A DNA stretch of 64,000 nucleotides. Origin: Yersinia intermedia (GTDB lineage: Bacteria; Pseudomonadota; Gammaproteobacteria; Enterobacterales; Enterobacteriaceae). The notes under the pieces were generated by a model. The model was not told the DNA's origin and made no database searches. It was given only the letters and a program-made list of their open reading frames with translations. Made by a program: the position numbers and the translations under genes. The stretch lies in contig NZ_LR134116.1 of NCBI RefSeq assembly GCF_900635455.1, forward strand, positions 4,402,001-4,466,000, written 5' to 3'. Below are positions 53,140 through 63,449 of this stretch, piece by piece (positions within the stretch are counted from its first letter, which is position 1; each line of letters opens with the position of its first letter).

Positions 53140-54570
53140 TTAGAGACGCCGATAAAGTGACAGATATTGACCAGCAGCTACTTGCCAACCAAAGTCCAAC
53201 CCCATTGCATGGCGCTGAACATGACGCCAATGTTTTGGCCGGCTCCACAGAACAAAAGCACGGCGTATTGCCCGCACCAATGCCTGCGCATCGCATTCAT
53301 CAAACACAAACCCCGAGGCGCTGCCATCCGCCAGATTTTCCAGCGCGCAATCCACCACGGTATCTGCCAACCCGCCCGTATGCCGGACCAGTGGCAAAGT
53401 GCCATATTTCAAACCATATAACTGCGTTAACCCACAAGGTTCAAAGCGGCTAGGCACCAGGATCACATCTGCACCGGCAATGATTCGGTGAGAAAATGCC
53501 TCGTGATAACCAATTTGTACCCCAACCTGGCCGGAATAGTCTGCCGCTGCCGCCAAAAACGCCTCTTGTAGAATGGCATCTCCCGCCCCCAAGACCGCCA
53601 ATTGCCCACCCAACTTCAGTAATTCAGGCAAAGCGTCCAACACCAAATCCAACCCTTTTTGCTCAGTCAATCTACTGACCACGGCAAAAACAGGTTTCTT
53701 ATCTGTCACCTCCAACCCCATCGTCGTTTGCAGATGCACTTTGTTGATGGCTTTTTCTTGCAGGTTCTCTGCGTCATAGCAGGCATGCAGCAAGGTATCA
53801 CTCTGTGGATCCCAAATATTGCCATCCACCCCGTTAAGAATGCCGGTCAAACGCCCCTGACTGGCACGCTCTTGCAGTAGCCCTTCCATGCCGTAACCAA
53901 AAGCAGGTTGGGTAATCTCTTTGGCGTAGGTCGGGCTGACGGTGGTGACATGATCAGCAAAGAACAACCCGGCTTTCAGATAGGAAATTTGACCGTAGAA
54001 TTCCAGCCCGTACATTTGGAAAAATGCAGCAGGAAGTTGTAGTTCAGCCAAATGATGCCCTGAAAATAGCCCCTGATAAGCCAAATTATGGACGGTAAAT
54101 ACCGACCGTGCTGGTCTACCACGCGCGGCCAGATAAGCGCAGGCCAGCCCAGCGTGCCAGTCATGGGCATGCACGACCTCTGGACGCCAGTAGCCATCCA
54201 GCCCACAAGCCAGTTCACACGCCATCCACCCCAGCAAGGCAAAGCGGCGATAGTTATCGGCATAGGCATTCAACGACTGGTCGTGGTAAGGGCTGCCAGC
54301 TCGGTCATACAACCACGGCGCATCAATAAGATAGATGCCAATACCCTCATAATGGCCGTAACGCAGAGAGACTCGCCCAGCAAAGGTGTCGATCTCCCGG
54401 ACCAGTACAGTATCTGGTATACCACGGTGCAAATCAGGGAAGCCCGGTAGCATGACCCGAACATCAGCCCCTTCAGCAATTTGTGCGGCAGGTAAAGCGC
54501 CGACAACATCAGCCAATCCCCCTGTTTTCAACAAAGGGAATAACTCAGAACATACGTGTAGAACCCGCAT
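53140..54570 (-). CDS. glgA: Glycogen synthase (ADP-glucose)
   Basis: Adds glucose from ADP-glucose to growing alpha-1,4 chains. 476 residues from ATG at 54570 ([18 protein letters not shown]), with AGGA 6 nt upstream; the adjacent upstream ATG is too close to the AGGA. GT5 family: ADP-glucose-binding KTGGLADV with Lys15 and the C-terminal [17 protein letters not shown] motif. [10 protein letters not shown] is the conserved central motif. Confidence 0.96.
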   Translation of the reverse strand: MRVLHVCSELFPLLKTGGLADVVGALPAAQIAEGADVRVMLPGFPDLHRGIPDTVLVREIDTFAGRVSLRYGHYEGIGIYLIDAPWLYDRAGSPYHDQSLNAYADNYRRFALLGWMACELACGLDGYWRPEVVHAHDWHAGLACAYLAARGRPARSVFTVHNLAYQGLFSGHHLAELQLPAAFFQMYGLEFYGQISYLKAGLFFADHVTTVSPTYAKEITQPAFGYGMEGLLQERASQGRLTGILNGVDGNIWDPQSDTLLHACYDAENLQEKAINKVHLQTTMGLEVTDKKPVFAVVSRLTEQKGLDLVLDALPELLKLGGQLAVLGAGDAILQEAFLAAAADYSGQVGVQIGYHEAFSHRIIAGADVILVPSRFEPCGLTQLYGLKYGTLPLVRHTGGLADTVVDCALENLADGSASGFVFDECDAQALVRAIRRAFVLWSRPKHWRHVQRHAMGLDFGWQVAAGQYLSLYRRL

Positions 54571-54634
54571 CATTTTTCCTGATCCTTCCATTTGGTTTTG
54601 GCTTACGTCTAATCTAATAAACTAGAAATGAACC

Positions 54635-54759
54635 AAATGGGCGTTATTGTTGCAGCCAATTTGAACGCGGACAGCGCGCAAAAACCGGAGCGTACACGTA
54701 GTACGTGAGGATTTTTAGCACCGCCCAAGTTCAAAATGGCAAATAAAATAGCCCTATTT
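54635..54759. repeat. 125 bp palindromic repeat between glgC and glgA
   Basis: AAATGGGCGTTATTGTTGCA at the left pairs imperfectly with the reverse complement of the right end (AAATAGGGCTATTTTATTTG). The centre contains GGAGCGTACACGTAGTACGT, with the small palindrome ACGTAGTACGT-like core. The right end covers the last Lys codon and the TAG stop of glgC. It is a dispersed repeat type rather than ERIC; I cannot name it with certainty. Confidence 0.75.
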
Positions 54760-56040
54760 TGCGGCCAACTTAGCCAGCATCGCACGTGTCACTAACACCA
54801 CTCCCCCCTCAGAACGATAAAAACGGGCGCTATCTTCATCGGCGTTCTCCCCGATAACCATCCCTTCAGGGATATGACAGGCGCGATCAATAATGCAGCG
54901 ACGTAAACGGCACGAGCGGCCAACATTGACATCAGGCAGCAATACCGTGGAATCAATGGTACAAAACGAATTCACCCGCACCCGTGGGAACAACACCGAG
55001 TGCACCACTACCGAGCCAGACACAATACAACCACCAGACACCAGCGAATTCATGGTCATGCCATGACTACCTGAGCGATCCTGGACAAACTTAGCCGGCG
55101 GCAAAGGTTCCATATGGGTACGAATTGGCCAGGCACGGTCATACATATCCAGCTCAGGGGTTACCGATGCTAAATCGAGGTTGGCCCGCCAGTAGGCATC
55201 CAATGTCCCAACATCACGCCAATAAGGCGGCAATTCAGCATTGGATGTCACACAGGAGAGATCAAATGGATGTGCCCAAGCCGCCTTCTGCTCGGTAAGC
55301 TTGGGAATCAAATCTTTACCAAAATCATGCGTCGAGCCGGGGGTATTCATATCTTCTTCTAATAACTTGAATAGATAATTGGCATTAAAAATATAGATCC
55401 CCATACTGGCTAACGCCATATCTGGCCGCCCAGGCATTGAAGGTGGGTTCGCAGGTTTTTCAAAGAACGCCGTTATCTGGTAATCCTCGTCTACCTCCAT
55501 CACCCCAAACTCATGGGCCTCGTTAATCGGGACGGGGATACAAGCAACGGTACACTCAGCACCTTTCTCCACATGGTCAATAAGCATGCGCGAGTAATCC
55601 ATCTTGTAGATGTGATCACCGGCCAGAATGACGACATATTCCGCCTCATAGCGGCGGATAATATCCAGATTTTGATAAACTGCATCCGCAGTACCTTTGT
55701 ACCAATGCTCGGTACTCAAACGTTGTTGGGCAGGCAATAAATCAACAAACTCGTTCATCTCCTCATTGAGGAATGACCAACCACGTTGAATATGCTGCAC
55801 CAGAGTATGAGACTGGTACTGGGTAATGACACCGATACGGCGAATACCTGAATTCAGGCAGTTAGAGAGCGCAAAATCGATGATACGGAACTTGCCACCA
55901 AAATGTACCGCAGGTTTGGCACGGGTGGCGGTCAAATCTTTCAGGCGAGAACCACGACCTCCGGCCAGAATCAGCGCCACAGACTTATTCGGTAATTGTC
56001 TGGCTAACATCAACGGATCTTTATTTTCGAATTTAACCAT
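54754..56040 (-). CDS. glgC: Glucose-1-phosphate adenylyltransferase (ADP-glucose pyrophosphorylase)
   Basis: Makes ADP-glucose from glucose-1-phosphate and ATP; the allosterically controlled step of glycogen synthesis. 428 residues from ATG at 56040 ([20 protein letters not shown]); a 46-residue in-frame extension runs back into glgX and is rejected. [20 protein letters not shown] holds the nucleotide-binding loop and allosteric Lys; [12 protein letters not shown] and [10 protein letters not shown] are active-site motifs; C-terminal left-handed beta-helix. The stop codon lies in a palindromic repeat. Confidence 0.96.
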   Translation of the reverse strand: MVKFENKDPLMLARQLPNKSVALILAGGRGSRLKDLTATRAKPAVHFGGKFRIIDFALSNCLNSGIRRIGVITQYQSHTLVQHIQRGWSFLNEEMNEFVDLLPAQQRLSTEHWYKGTADAVYQNLDIIRRYEAEYVVILAGDHIYKMDYSRMLIDHVEKGAECTVACIPVPINEAHEFGVMEVDEDYQITAFFEKPANPPSMPGRPDMALASMGIYIFNANYLFKLLEEDMNTPGSTHDFGKDLIPKLTEQKAAWAHPFDLSCVTSNAELPPYWRDVGTLDAYWRANLDLASVTPELDMYDRAWPIRTHMEPLPPAKFVQDRSGSHGMTMNSLVSGGCIVSGSVVVHSVLFPRVRVNSFCTIDSTVLLPDVNVGRSCRLRRCIIDRACHIPEGMVIGENADEDSARFYRSEGGVVLVTRAMLAKLAAK

Positions 56041-56050
56041 GGCTGGCTCC

Positions 56051-58039
56051 TTAAGATTTCTGTACGAGTACGCAAATGTCATGCGCGGATCCGTTCCATA
56101 CGGTGAATGATTCCATCGGTTCTGACGGCCCAAAAGGAGGAACAACCTCCCATTCCCCCGCAGGTAAATGTATTTCACACTCTTGACCAGTGGCGTTAAT
56201 CACCACCAGCCAGCGCTGAGACAACAGAATTTGCAGCCGTTTCTGGCAGCCATGTTCCCAAGCCGCATCACTCAGCACTTGCCCCTGACTATCTAGCCAT
56301 TGCACATTGCCATCACCTTCCTGCCACCATGAGTCCTTAGTCAGGGCCGGAATTTGTTGGCGTAACCGGATAAGATCGGTGGTAAATGTCATTAATGAAC
56401 GATCCGCACTGCCCCAGTCGAGCCAGGTGAGGATGTTGTTCTGACAATATGCATTGTTATTACCTTGCTGGCTGTGACCATGCTCGTCACCGGCCAGTAA
56501 CATTGGCGTTCCCTGCGAGAGTAATAAGCTGGCTAACAATGCGCGCTGGCAAGACTTACGCCGTTGCCAGATAGCCTCATCAGCCACCAACCCTTCGCTA
56601 CCAAAGTTATTACTAAGATTGTTATCACTGCCATCACGGTTTTCTTCACCATTGATTTGATTGTGTTTTTGGTTAAAACACAGCAAATCCTGCAAAGTGA
56701 AACCATCATGGGCGGTAATTTGATTGATACTGGCGGAAGGCAAACGCTCCCGCTGCTGGAAAAGATGACTTGAGGCGGCAAAATGCTGAGCAAACAGCCC
56801 CAGAGGTAAGTCATCCCGTAACCAGAAACGGCGCATCGCATCACGGTACTGGTCATTCCATTCACTAAAACCGGTGGGGAAGTTACCCAGTTGATAGCCC
56901 CCTAAGCCGATATCCCAAGGCTCGGCAATCATCTTGCAGGCACTCAACCGCTCATCCGCCGCCAGTGCGGCAAATAAAGGGGCATGTTGGTCAAAAGCTG
57001 GCGTGCGGCCCAGCACGGTTCCCAGATCAAAACGGAAGCCATCAACATGGCAGCTATCGAGCCAGTGATGCAGGCAGTCGATGACCCACTGCATAACATT
57101 AGGATGATTAAGCCGCAGCGCATTGCCGCAGCCAGTCATGTTGTCGTATTCACCCTCAGGGGTAAGCCAGTAGTAGCTAGCATTATCGATACCACGCTGG
57201 CACAGGGTTGGGCCGAATACATCCAGTTCAGCGCTGTGGTTGAACACCACATCCAGAATCACTTCGATACCCGCTTTATGCAACGCTTTGACTGCATCCC
57301 GTAGCTCCCGCAGCGGGGATATACCTTCACGGCCCGAGGCATAATCAGGATCAACAGCATAAGGTGCCAGCACGTTATAGCCCCAATAATTGCTCAGCCC
57401 CATTTTCTGTAAACGAGGTTCATCGACGTGGAATTGCACTGGCAGCAACTCCAGTGTGGTCACGCCCATGTTTTGCAAATAGGCAATCATGATGGGATGA
57501 GCCAACGCTGCGTAGCTACCACGCAGGTCAGCCGGAATATCAGGATGCAGTTGGGTTAAGCCACGCACATGGGCTTCATAAATTACGGTATTGCCCCAAG
57601 GAATAGCCGGTGGCTTATCCCCCTGCCAGTCATATTCTTCATGTAACACAATACATTTAGGTAAAGCGGCAGCACTGTCGCGCTCATCGGGCTGATTAAC
57701 CCCGCACTCTAAACTTGAGTCATCCGCCACTTTGCGATCTAATGCATGCGCACCGGGGTCTATCAATAATTTATGTGGGTTAAAACGATGCCCTTGTTGT
57801 GGATCAAATGGCCCGCTGACCCGATAACCATAGCGCTGCCCCGGTTTACCACCGGGCAGATAGCCATGCCAGATGTCGCCACTGCGGGTGGGCAATGCAA
57901 TCCTCACTTCTTGGTTATTGTCATCAAACAGGCACAACTCCACCTTTTCAGCATGGGCCGAAAACAGCGTGAAATTTATCCCATCCCCATCAAAATGAGC
58001 ACCAATCGGTGCCGGGGAACCACGGGTAAGGCGGGTCAT
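56051..58039 (-). CDS. glgX: Glycogen debranching enzyme GlgX
   Basis: Isoamylase-type enzyme that removes the short maltotetraosyl branches left by GlgP. 662 residues, GH13. N-terminal CBM48 ([20 protein letters not shown]); catalytic Asp in [14 protein letters not shown] and Glu in [20 protein letters not shown]. Overlaps glgB by 4 bp and precedes glgC by 10 bp. Confidence 0.96.
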   Translation of the reverse strand: MTRLTRGSPAPIGAHFDGDGINFTLFSAHAEKVELCLFDDNNQEVRIALPTRSGDIWHGYLPGGKPGQRYGYRVSGPFDPQQGHRFNPHKLLIDPGAHALDRKVADDSSLECGVNQPDERDSAAALPKCIVLHEEYDWQGDKPPAIPWGNTVIYEAHVRGLTQLHPDIPADLRGSYAALAHPIMIAYLQNMGVTTLELLPVQFHVDEPRLQKMGLSNYWGYNVLAPYAVDPDYASGREGISPLRELRDAVKALHKAGIEVILDVVFNHSAELDVFGPTLCQRGIDNASYYWLTPEGEYDNMTGCGNALRLNHPNVMQWVIDCLHHWLDSCHVDGFRFDLGTVLGRTPAFDQHAPLFAALAADERLSACKMIAEPWDIGLGGYQLGNFPTGFSEWNDQYRDAMRRFWLRDDLPLGLFAQHFAASSHLFQQRERLPSASINQITAHDGFTLQDLLCFNQKHNQINGEENRDGSDNNLSNNFGSEGLVADEAIWQRRKSCQRALLASLLLSQGTPMLLAGDEHGHSQQGNNNAYCQNNILTWLDWGSADRSLMTFTTDLIRLRQQIPALTKDSWWQEGDGNVQWLDSQGQVLSDAAWEHGCQKRLQILLSQRWLVVINATGQECEIHLPAGEWEVVPPFGPSEPMESFTVWNGSAHDICVLVQKS

Positions 58040-60240
58040 TCTCCCTCTCCCGCAACAAATCCCTCCCGCAATAAATAGATAGTCGACAGTGGCGGCAGTG
58101 TTAACAACAATGAATGCGCGTGGTTATGACTACCGACATGATCGCTATAGATGCCGCCCTGATTACCCAGATTACTGCCGCAGTAAAATTCAGAGTCAGA
58201 ATTAAGCACTTCCCGATAATGCCCGCCCTGCGGAATACCCACACGGTAGTTGTAACGCGGCACTGGGGTGAAATTACTGATAGCAATCAGTTCGCCACCA
58301 TTCGCATCACGGCGCAAGAAAGCAAACACTGAATTTTCATGGTCATCCACCACCAGCCACTCAAAACCATCAGACTGATAATCCAACTCATATAATGGCG
58401 CATGTTGTTGATAACAGTGGTTCAGGTCACGAACGAAACGCTGCACACCACTATGCCAGCCGTTTTTATCATCCAGTAAATGCCAGTCCAGGCTGGTATC
58501 GAAATTCCACTCACGCCCCTGAGCAAACTCGCAGCCCATAAACAGCAGTTTTTTACCGGGATGCGCCCACATAAACGCGTAATAAGCACGCAGGTTGGCA
58601 AATTTCTGCCAGGCATCTCCCGGCATACGATCGAGCACCGAGCGCTTACCGTGGACCACTTCATCGTGGGAGATAGGCAAGATAAAGTTCTCGGTATAAG
58701 CGTACAACATACCGAAAGTCATCAGATTATGGTGATATTTGCGGTGAATCGGATCGCACTGCATGTAATTAAGGGTGTCATGCATCCAGCCCATATTCCA
58801 TTTGTAGTTAAATCCTAATCCACCGGCATCAGGCGGTAATGTCACCCCAGGGAAATCGGTCGATTCTTCCGCCATGGTCACACCACCTGGGCGCTCAACG
58901 CCGATGGTGTGATTGGTGTAACGCAGGAAAGCAATCGCTTCCAGATTTTCGCGCCCGCCGTAATAGTTAGGCACCCACTGCCCTTCAGCACGGCTATAAT
59001 CGCGATAAATCATCGAAGCCACAGCATCAATACGCAATGCGTCGATACCAAAACGTTCCATCCAGTAAAACGCATTGCCAGCCAAATAGTTACGAACTTC
59101 ATTACGGCCATAGTTATAAATCAGGGTATTCCAATCCTGATGATAGCCTTCGCGCGGATCGGCATATTCATATAACGAGGTGCCATCAAACTGCATGAGC
59201 CCATGTTCATCGCTTGGGAAGTGACCAGGAACCCAATCAAGGATGACGTTAATCCCCGCCGCATGGAATTTGGCGACAAAATCTTTGAAATCCTGCGGTG
59301 TACCAAAGCGGCGGGTCGGCGCATACAGCCCAAGTGGCTGATAACCCCAACTGCCATCGAACGGATGTTCGTTAATCGGCAGTAATTCGACATGGGTAAA
59401 TCCCATGTATTTAACGTATTCGACCAGTTGCTCAGCCAACTCACCATAACTGAGCCAAAAGTTATCATCGGTATGACGACGCCACGAACCGAGATGGACT
59501 TCATAGATAGAAACCGGTGAGCGCAAATCATTGGCTTTTTGTCTTGCTGGCGTATTTGGCACCACTTCAGGTAACGGACTGACTAATGAGGCTGTTTCTG
59601 GCCGCATCTGAGCCTCAAATGCATAAGGATCTGCTTTTAACCGCACCTGATCATTACTGTCTATTATCTCAAATTTGTACAACTGGCCTGCCTGTACTCC
59701 GGGCAGGAATAGCTCCCAAATACCATTTTCGCGCCGTAACCGCATCGGGTGGCGGCGGCCATCCCAAAAGTTAAACTCCCCCACCACAGACACCCGTTTG
59801 GCATTAGGTGCCCAAACGGCAAAACTGACCCCCGCGACCCCATCAAGGCTCATCAAATGCCCCCCCAGACGTTCATAAGGGCGTAAATGGGTGCCTTCGG
59901 CCAAGAGCCAACTGTCAATATCCTGCAATAACGTTCCGAATCGGTAGGGATCTTCAATAATTTGGGGACTGTCTTGCCAGGTAACCGCTAATTGATAACG
60001 AAACGGGCTTTTACGACGAGGAAGCTTAGCCATGAAAAAGCCGCGCGGGTCTTCACTGGTCAATTGAGCAATGTTGCGCCCACTTTCCGTTTCGACCAGC
60101 CAGACTTCTTTAGCATCTGGCAGCAATGCGCATATCTGTAACCCTTGTGCAGTTTGGTGCATACCCAAAATAGAAAAGGGATCGGCATAATGGCCGGAAA
60201 TAATCTGATTAATCACCTGACGGTCGGGAAGTACTGGCAT
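58036..60240 (-). CDS. glgB: 1,4-alpha-glucan branching enzyme
   Basis: Creates alpha-1,6 branches in glycogen. 734 residues, GH13. Two N-terminal CBM48-like modules; catalytic nucleophile Asp in [15 protein letters not shown] and acid/base Glu in [20 protein letters not shown] is the third conserved region. First gene of glgBXCAP. In E. coli asd precedes glgB; here the neighbour is a btsS homologue on the opposite strand. Confidence 0.97.
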   Translation of the reverse strand: MPVLPDRQVINQIISGHYADPFSILGMHQTAQGLQICALLPDAKEVWLVETESGRNIAQLTSEDPRGFFMAKLPRRKSPFRYQLAVTWQDSPQIIEDPYRFGTLLQDIDSWLLAEGTHLRPYERLGGHLMSLDGVAGVSFAVWAPNAKRVSVVGEFNFWDGRRHPMRLRRENGIWELFLPGVQAGQLYKFEIIDSNDQVRLKADPYAFEAQMRPETASLVSPLPEVVPNTPARQKANDLRSPVSIYEVHLGSWRRHTDDNFWLSYGELAEQLVEYVKYMGFTHVELLPINEHPFDGSWGYQPLGLYAPTRRFGTPQDFKDFVAKFHAAGINVILDWVPGHFPSDEHGLMQFDGTSLYEYADPREGYHQDWNTLIYNYGRNEVRNYLAGNAFYWMERFGIDALRIDAVASMIYRDYSRAEGQWVPNYYGGRENLEAIAFLRYTNHTIGVERPGGVTMAEESTDFPGVTLPPDAGGLGFNYKWNMGWMHDTLNYMQCDPIHRKYHHNLMTFGMLYAYTENFILPISHDEVVHGKRSVLDRMPGDAWQKFANLRAYYAFMWAHPGKKLLFMGCEFAQGREWNFDTSLDWHLLDDKNGWHSGVQRFVRDLNHCYQQHAPLYELDYQSDGFEWLVVDDHENSVFAFLRRDANGGELIAISNFTPVPRYNYRVGIPQGGHYREVLNSDSEFYCGSNLGNQGGIYSDHVGSHNHAHSLLLTLPPLSTIYLLREGFVAGEGE

Positions 60241-60739
60241 GATTTCTTCCTATGATTAACGGCATGATTTTGAGCCAAATTCTGAGCACTGACAGCAGAA
60301 CCGACCTTTTCATCATGCAATCCATTTAGTGTTTAAAGAGTGACTAAGGTCAATGATTAACCAATTAGTTGATTTAATGCCCTAATACACATTTTCTGAC
60401 AGTAGAACCTCGTCAGCTCACTTTTCTTACCCAAACTATAAGCATAGTCAAAGGCCGCAGAAAAAATCGGCTTACTATTAATGAAATTTTTTCTCATGTG
60501 AATTAGCAAAAAAAACAGCGTTTAAATAGTGTAAGACGTGCATGAATGACGTAAAACGCTACATTAAGGCGGCAAAAGTAGTGTGGATAACAGCGGTCAG
60601 TAGAAGTGCCCAAAACAGGGAACTGAGCTGACGTTTGCCACTATCAGGCCCTTTTTGCTTAAAAGGGGTGACGGTTAAAACTTTCTGCGGCTAAATATGG
60701 TTACAATAGCGGCAAGAATTAGCATTTGTGGTTATCAAT
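60241..60739. other. Divergent glgB-btsS spacer
   Basis: About 490 bp without a gene. It must hold the glgB operon promoter and the btsS promoter. I see no operator, riboswitch or RNA gene that I can support. Confidence 0.5.
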
Positions 60740-62437
60740 ATGGGCGTAAGCCAAGTCGAACTGATTTTCTCCCTGCTACAACAGATGTGTGTGTATCTGG
60801 TGATCGCCTATCTGTTAAGTAAGACACCGCTGTTTATACCATTAATGCAGGTTACCATTCGGTTGCCCCACAAACTGGTGTGCTATCTCACGTTTTCCAT
60901 GTTTTGTATCATGGGCACCTACTTTGGTTTGCATATTGAGGACTCCATCGCCAACACCCGTGCTATCGGCGCTGTGTTAGGTGGTGTTTTGGGGGGGCCA
61001 TCGGTCGGTTTTCTGGTAGGGCTGACCGGTGGGTTGCACCGCTACTCCATGGGTGGGATGACCGCCACCGCCTGTATGTTGTCTACCGTCGCTGAAGGGC
61101 TACTGGGTGGTTTCCTCCACAGCTATTTGATACGTAAAAACCGCCTCGACCTGCTGTTCCAACCCTTGATTGTCGCGGGTATTACGCTGGTCGCTGAAGT
61201 CCTGCAAATGCTGATTATTTTGGTCGTTGCCCGCCCATTCCATGAAGCTGTCGAGCTGGTTGAAAACATTGCCCTACCGATGATGATCACCAATACCATT
61301 GGTGCGGCCATGTTTATGCGGATTTTGTTGGACCGGCGGGCTATTTTCGAAAAATACACCACCGCCTTCTCAGCCAAAGCACTGCAAATTGCCGCTCGGG
61401 CTGAGGGGCAACTACGCCATGGTTTTGACCAACAAAACAGTATGCGGGTGGCGCGTATCTTGTATGAGGAACTGGGCGTTGGTGCGGTGGCAATTACCGA
61501 CCGCGAGAAACTGCTGGCATTTATCGGTACTGGCGCAGACCATCACCTTGTGGGGAGTGCTATCACCTCAGACCATACCCACCGGGCGATTGAGTTGAAT
61601 CAGGTGGTTTATGCCGATGGCAATGCTGTCCCTTATACCTGCTCTATTTCCCCTAATTGCAAACTGGGTTCCACGTTAGTTATCCCACTACGCGGTGAAG
61701 AGCATCGGGTAATTGGTAGCATCAAACTGTATGAACCCAAAAGTAAATTGTTCTCCAGTATCAACCGCACATTGGGTGAAGGTATTGCTCACCTGCTATC
61801 TGCCCAGATTCTGGCGGGTGAATTTGAACAGCAGAAACAGCTATTGGCACAATCAGAAATCAAACTGCTGCACGCGCAAGTGAATCCTCACTTCCTCTTT
61901 AACGCACTGAATACTCTGTCGGTAGTGATCCGCCGTAACCCAGACCATGCCCGCAAGTTGGTGCTATCTTTATCGACTTTCTTCCGTAAGAACCTCAAAC
62001 GTAGCCACGATGTGGTTACGTTGAGCGATGAAATTGAGCATGTGAATGCTTATCTGGAAATAGAAAAGGCACGTTTTGCTGACCGCCTCTCTGTTGAAAT
62101 CTTATTACCTGATGAACTGATGGACGCGCGTTTACCGGCATTTTCCCTGCAACCTGTGGTCGAAAACGCCATCAAACACGGCATATCACAAATGTTCAGC
62201 AACGGGTGCATCACCTTGCACGGTAAGCTAGAGGGCAATACGTTGATACTGGAAGTGGAAGACAATGCTGGCTTGTATCAGCCGCAACCCAACGGCGATG
62301 GTCTAGGGATGAATTTGGTCGATCGGCGAATTAAAGTCCGCTATGGCAACGAATATGGCGTGACCGTCCTAAGTGAAGCAGATAAATTCACCCGCATTAC
62401 ACTGAAATTACCCTTTATCACGGCAAGTGAGGCTTAA
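60740..62437 (+). CDS. btsS: BtsS/YehU-like LytS-family sensor histidine kinase
   Basis: Inner-membrane sensor kinase; E. coli BtsS binds extracellular pyruvate and, with BtsR, induces the pyruvate transporter BtsT. 565 residues from ATG at 60740, or four more from GTG at 60728; no clear ribosome-binding site decides. N-terminal 5TM-5TMR_LYT domain (LLQQMCVYLVIAYLLSKTPL and GGLHRYSMGGMTATACM), a GAF domain, and HisKA_LytS with LHAQVNPHFLFNALNT (phospho-acceptor His384 from the ATG). C-terminal ATPase with ENAIKHG and GLGMNLVDRRI. Close sequence match to E. coli BtsS in memory. No LytTR-type regulator lies beside it. Confidence 0.88.
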   Translation: MGVSQVELIFSLLQQMCVYLVIAYLLSKTPLFIPLMQVTIRLPHKLVCYLTFSMFCIMGTYFGLHIEDSIANTRAIGAVLGGVLGGPSVGFLVGLTGGLHRYSMGGMTATACMLSTVAEGLLGGFLHSYLIRKNRLDLLFQPLIVAGITLVAEVLQMLIILVVARPFHEAVELVENIALPMMITNTIGAAMFMRILLDRRAIFEKYTTAFSAKALQIAARAEGQLRHGFDQQNSMRVARILYEELGVGAVAITDREKLLAFIGTGADHHLVGSAITSDHTHRAIELNQVVYADGNAVPYTCSISPNCKLGSTLVIPLRGEEHRVIGSIKLYEPKSKLFSSINRTLGEGIAHLLSAQILAGEFEQQKQLLAQSEIKLLHAQVNPHFLFNALNTLSVVIRRNPDHARKLVLSLSTFFRKNLKRSHDVVTLSDEIEHVNAYLEIEKARFADRLSVEILLPDELMDARLPAFSLQPVVENAIKHGISQMFSNGCITLHGKLEGNTLILEVEDNAGLYQPQPNGDGLGMNLVDRRIKVRYGNEYGVTVLSEADKFTRITLKLPFITASEA

Positions 62438-62444
62438 CACAGGT

Positions 62445-63335
62445 TTATTGTTGGCCCTCGGCGGCGATGATGCTCACCATATTCAGTACCGCAGCAGAGC
62501 GCTCATGCCGCCGCCATGCCAGAGTAATTTTGGTTTTTAACAGACTATCGTCAATCTCATGATAAGTGACATTATTCGCCTGAATGGTTGTCAGTGAACG
62601 AGGTACGATAGTAAAACCAAATCCCGCTGACACCATCCCTATTGCGGACACCAACTGGGGGGATTGTTGCCCCAGTTCCGGCTTAAATCCGGCACGATAA
62701 CAAGCGCTAATAATGGTATCAAACAATCCTGGGGCCACTTCCCGTGGGAAAGTAATCAACTTTTCATGCTGTATCGCTTGCAGATTGATTTGTGGGCAGC
62801 GATGCAACTGATGGTTATGCGGTAACACCAGCAACATATCCTCCTCCACCAGCACCTTGCAGGTAAATTCATTACTGGCATCACATGGCTGACGAATAAA
62901 TGCCACGTCGATGCGATCGTTATGCAAATCATTCATTAATACCGGCATCGTCTCTTCGCTGGGGGACAAGATCACCTCAGGATATTTATCCCGATAGGCA
63001 TGGAGTAGGCGCAATACCAAGGGCTGGAAGGCGGTCGAACTGGCAAAACCTACCCGCAACTTACCTGTCTCCCCCCGTGCGATACTTTTAGCCCGCGCTA
63101 TCGCTTCATCCGTAAGCGTCAATATATGACAGGCATCCACATAGAATGCTTTCCCCGCATCGGTCAGTTCAACACCGCGAGCCAACCGGCGTAACAGTGG
63201 TGTCCCTATCTCCCGCTCTAGCTTTTGAATTTGCTGACTTAGTGGTGGCTGGGAGATACCCAGTGTTTCTGCCGCCCGAGTGAAGTGGCGGGCTGAAGCG
63301 ACAGCGGCAAAGTAGCGTAAATAACGTAGTTCCAT
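62445..63335 (-). CDS. budR: LysR-family regulator, probable activator of acetoin genes (AlsR/BudR-like)
   Basis: 296 residues. N-terminal winged helix-turn-helix MELRYLRYFAAVASARHFTR and AAETLGISQPPLSQQIQKLE, then a LysR substrate-binding domain (GKLRVGFASSTAFQPLVLRL). It is divergent from an acetolactate decarboxylase gene, with 114 bp between the starts, the normal layout of budR-budABC and alsR-alsSD, where acetate or acidity triggers activation. The symbol rests on this neighbourhood and on family resemblance, not on a measured function. Confidence 0.75.
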   Translation of the reverse strand: MELRYLRYFAAVASARHFTRAAETLGISQPPLSQQIQKLEREIGTPLLRRLARGVELTDAGKAFYVDACHILTLTDEAIARAKSIARGETGKLRVGFASSTAFQPLVLRLLHAYRDKYPEVILSPSEETMPVLMNDLHNDRIDVAFIRQPCDASNEFTCKVLVEEDMLLVLPHNHQLHRCPQINLQAIQHEKLITFPREVAPGLFDTIISACYRAGFKPELGQQSPQLVSAIGMVSAGFGFTIVPRSLTTIQANNVTYHEIDDSLLKTKITLAWRRHERSAAVLNMVSIIAAEGQQ

Positions 63336-63449
63336 ATATTTTTGATATCAAAAAAGTGAGATTCCTATATTGGTACTTATGTACTTTCAGCGTCAACCTT
63401 ATAACTAAATATAAATATAATTTATGTTATAGGTGAGCTGGAGCAGGAT
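63336..63449. promoter_or_regulatory. Divergent budR-budA control region
   Basis: 114 bp, AT-rich. LysR regulators usually bind a T-N11-A site here. Repeated ATAAATATAAATATAATTTA-like sequence is visible at about 63407-63426, but no single operator can be assigned. Confidence 0.45.
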
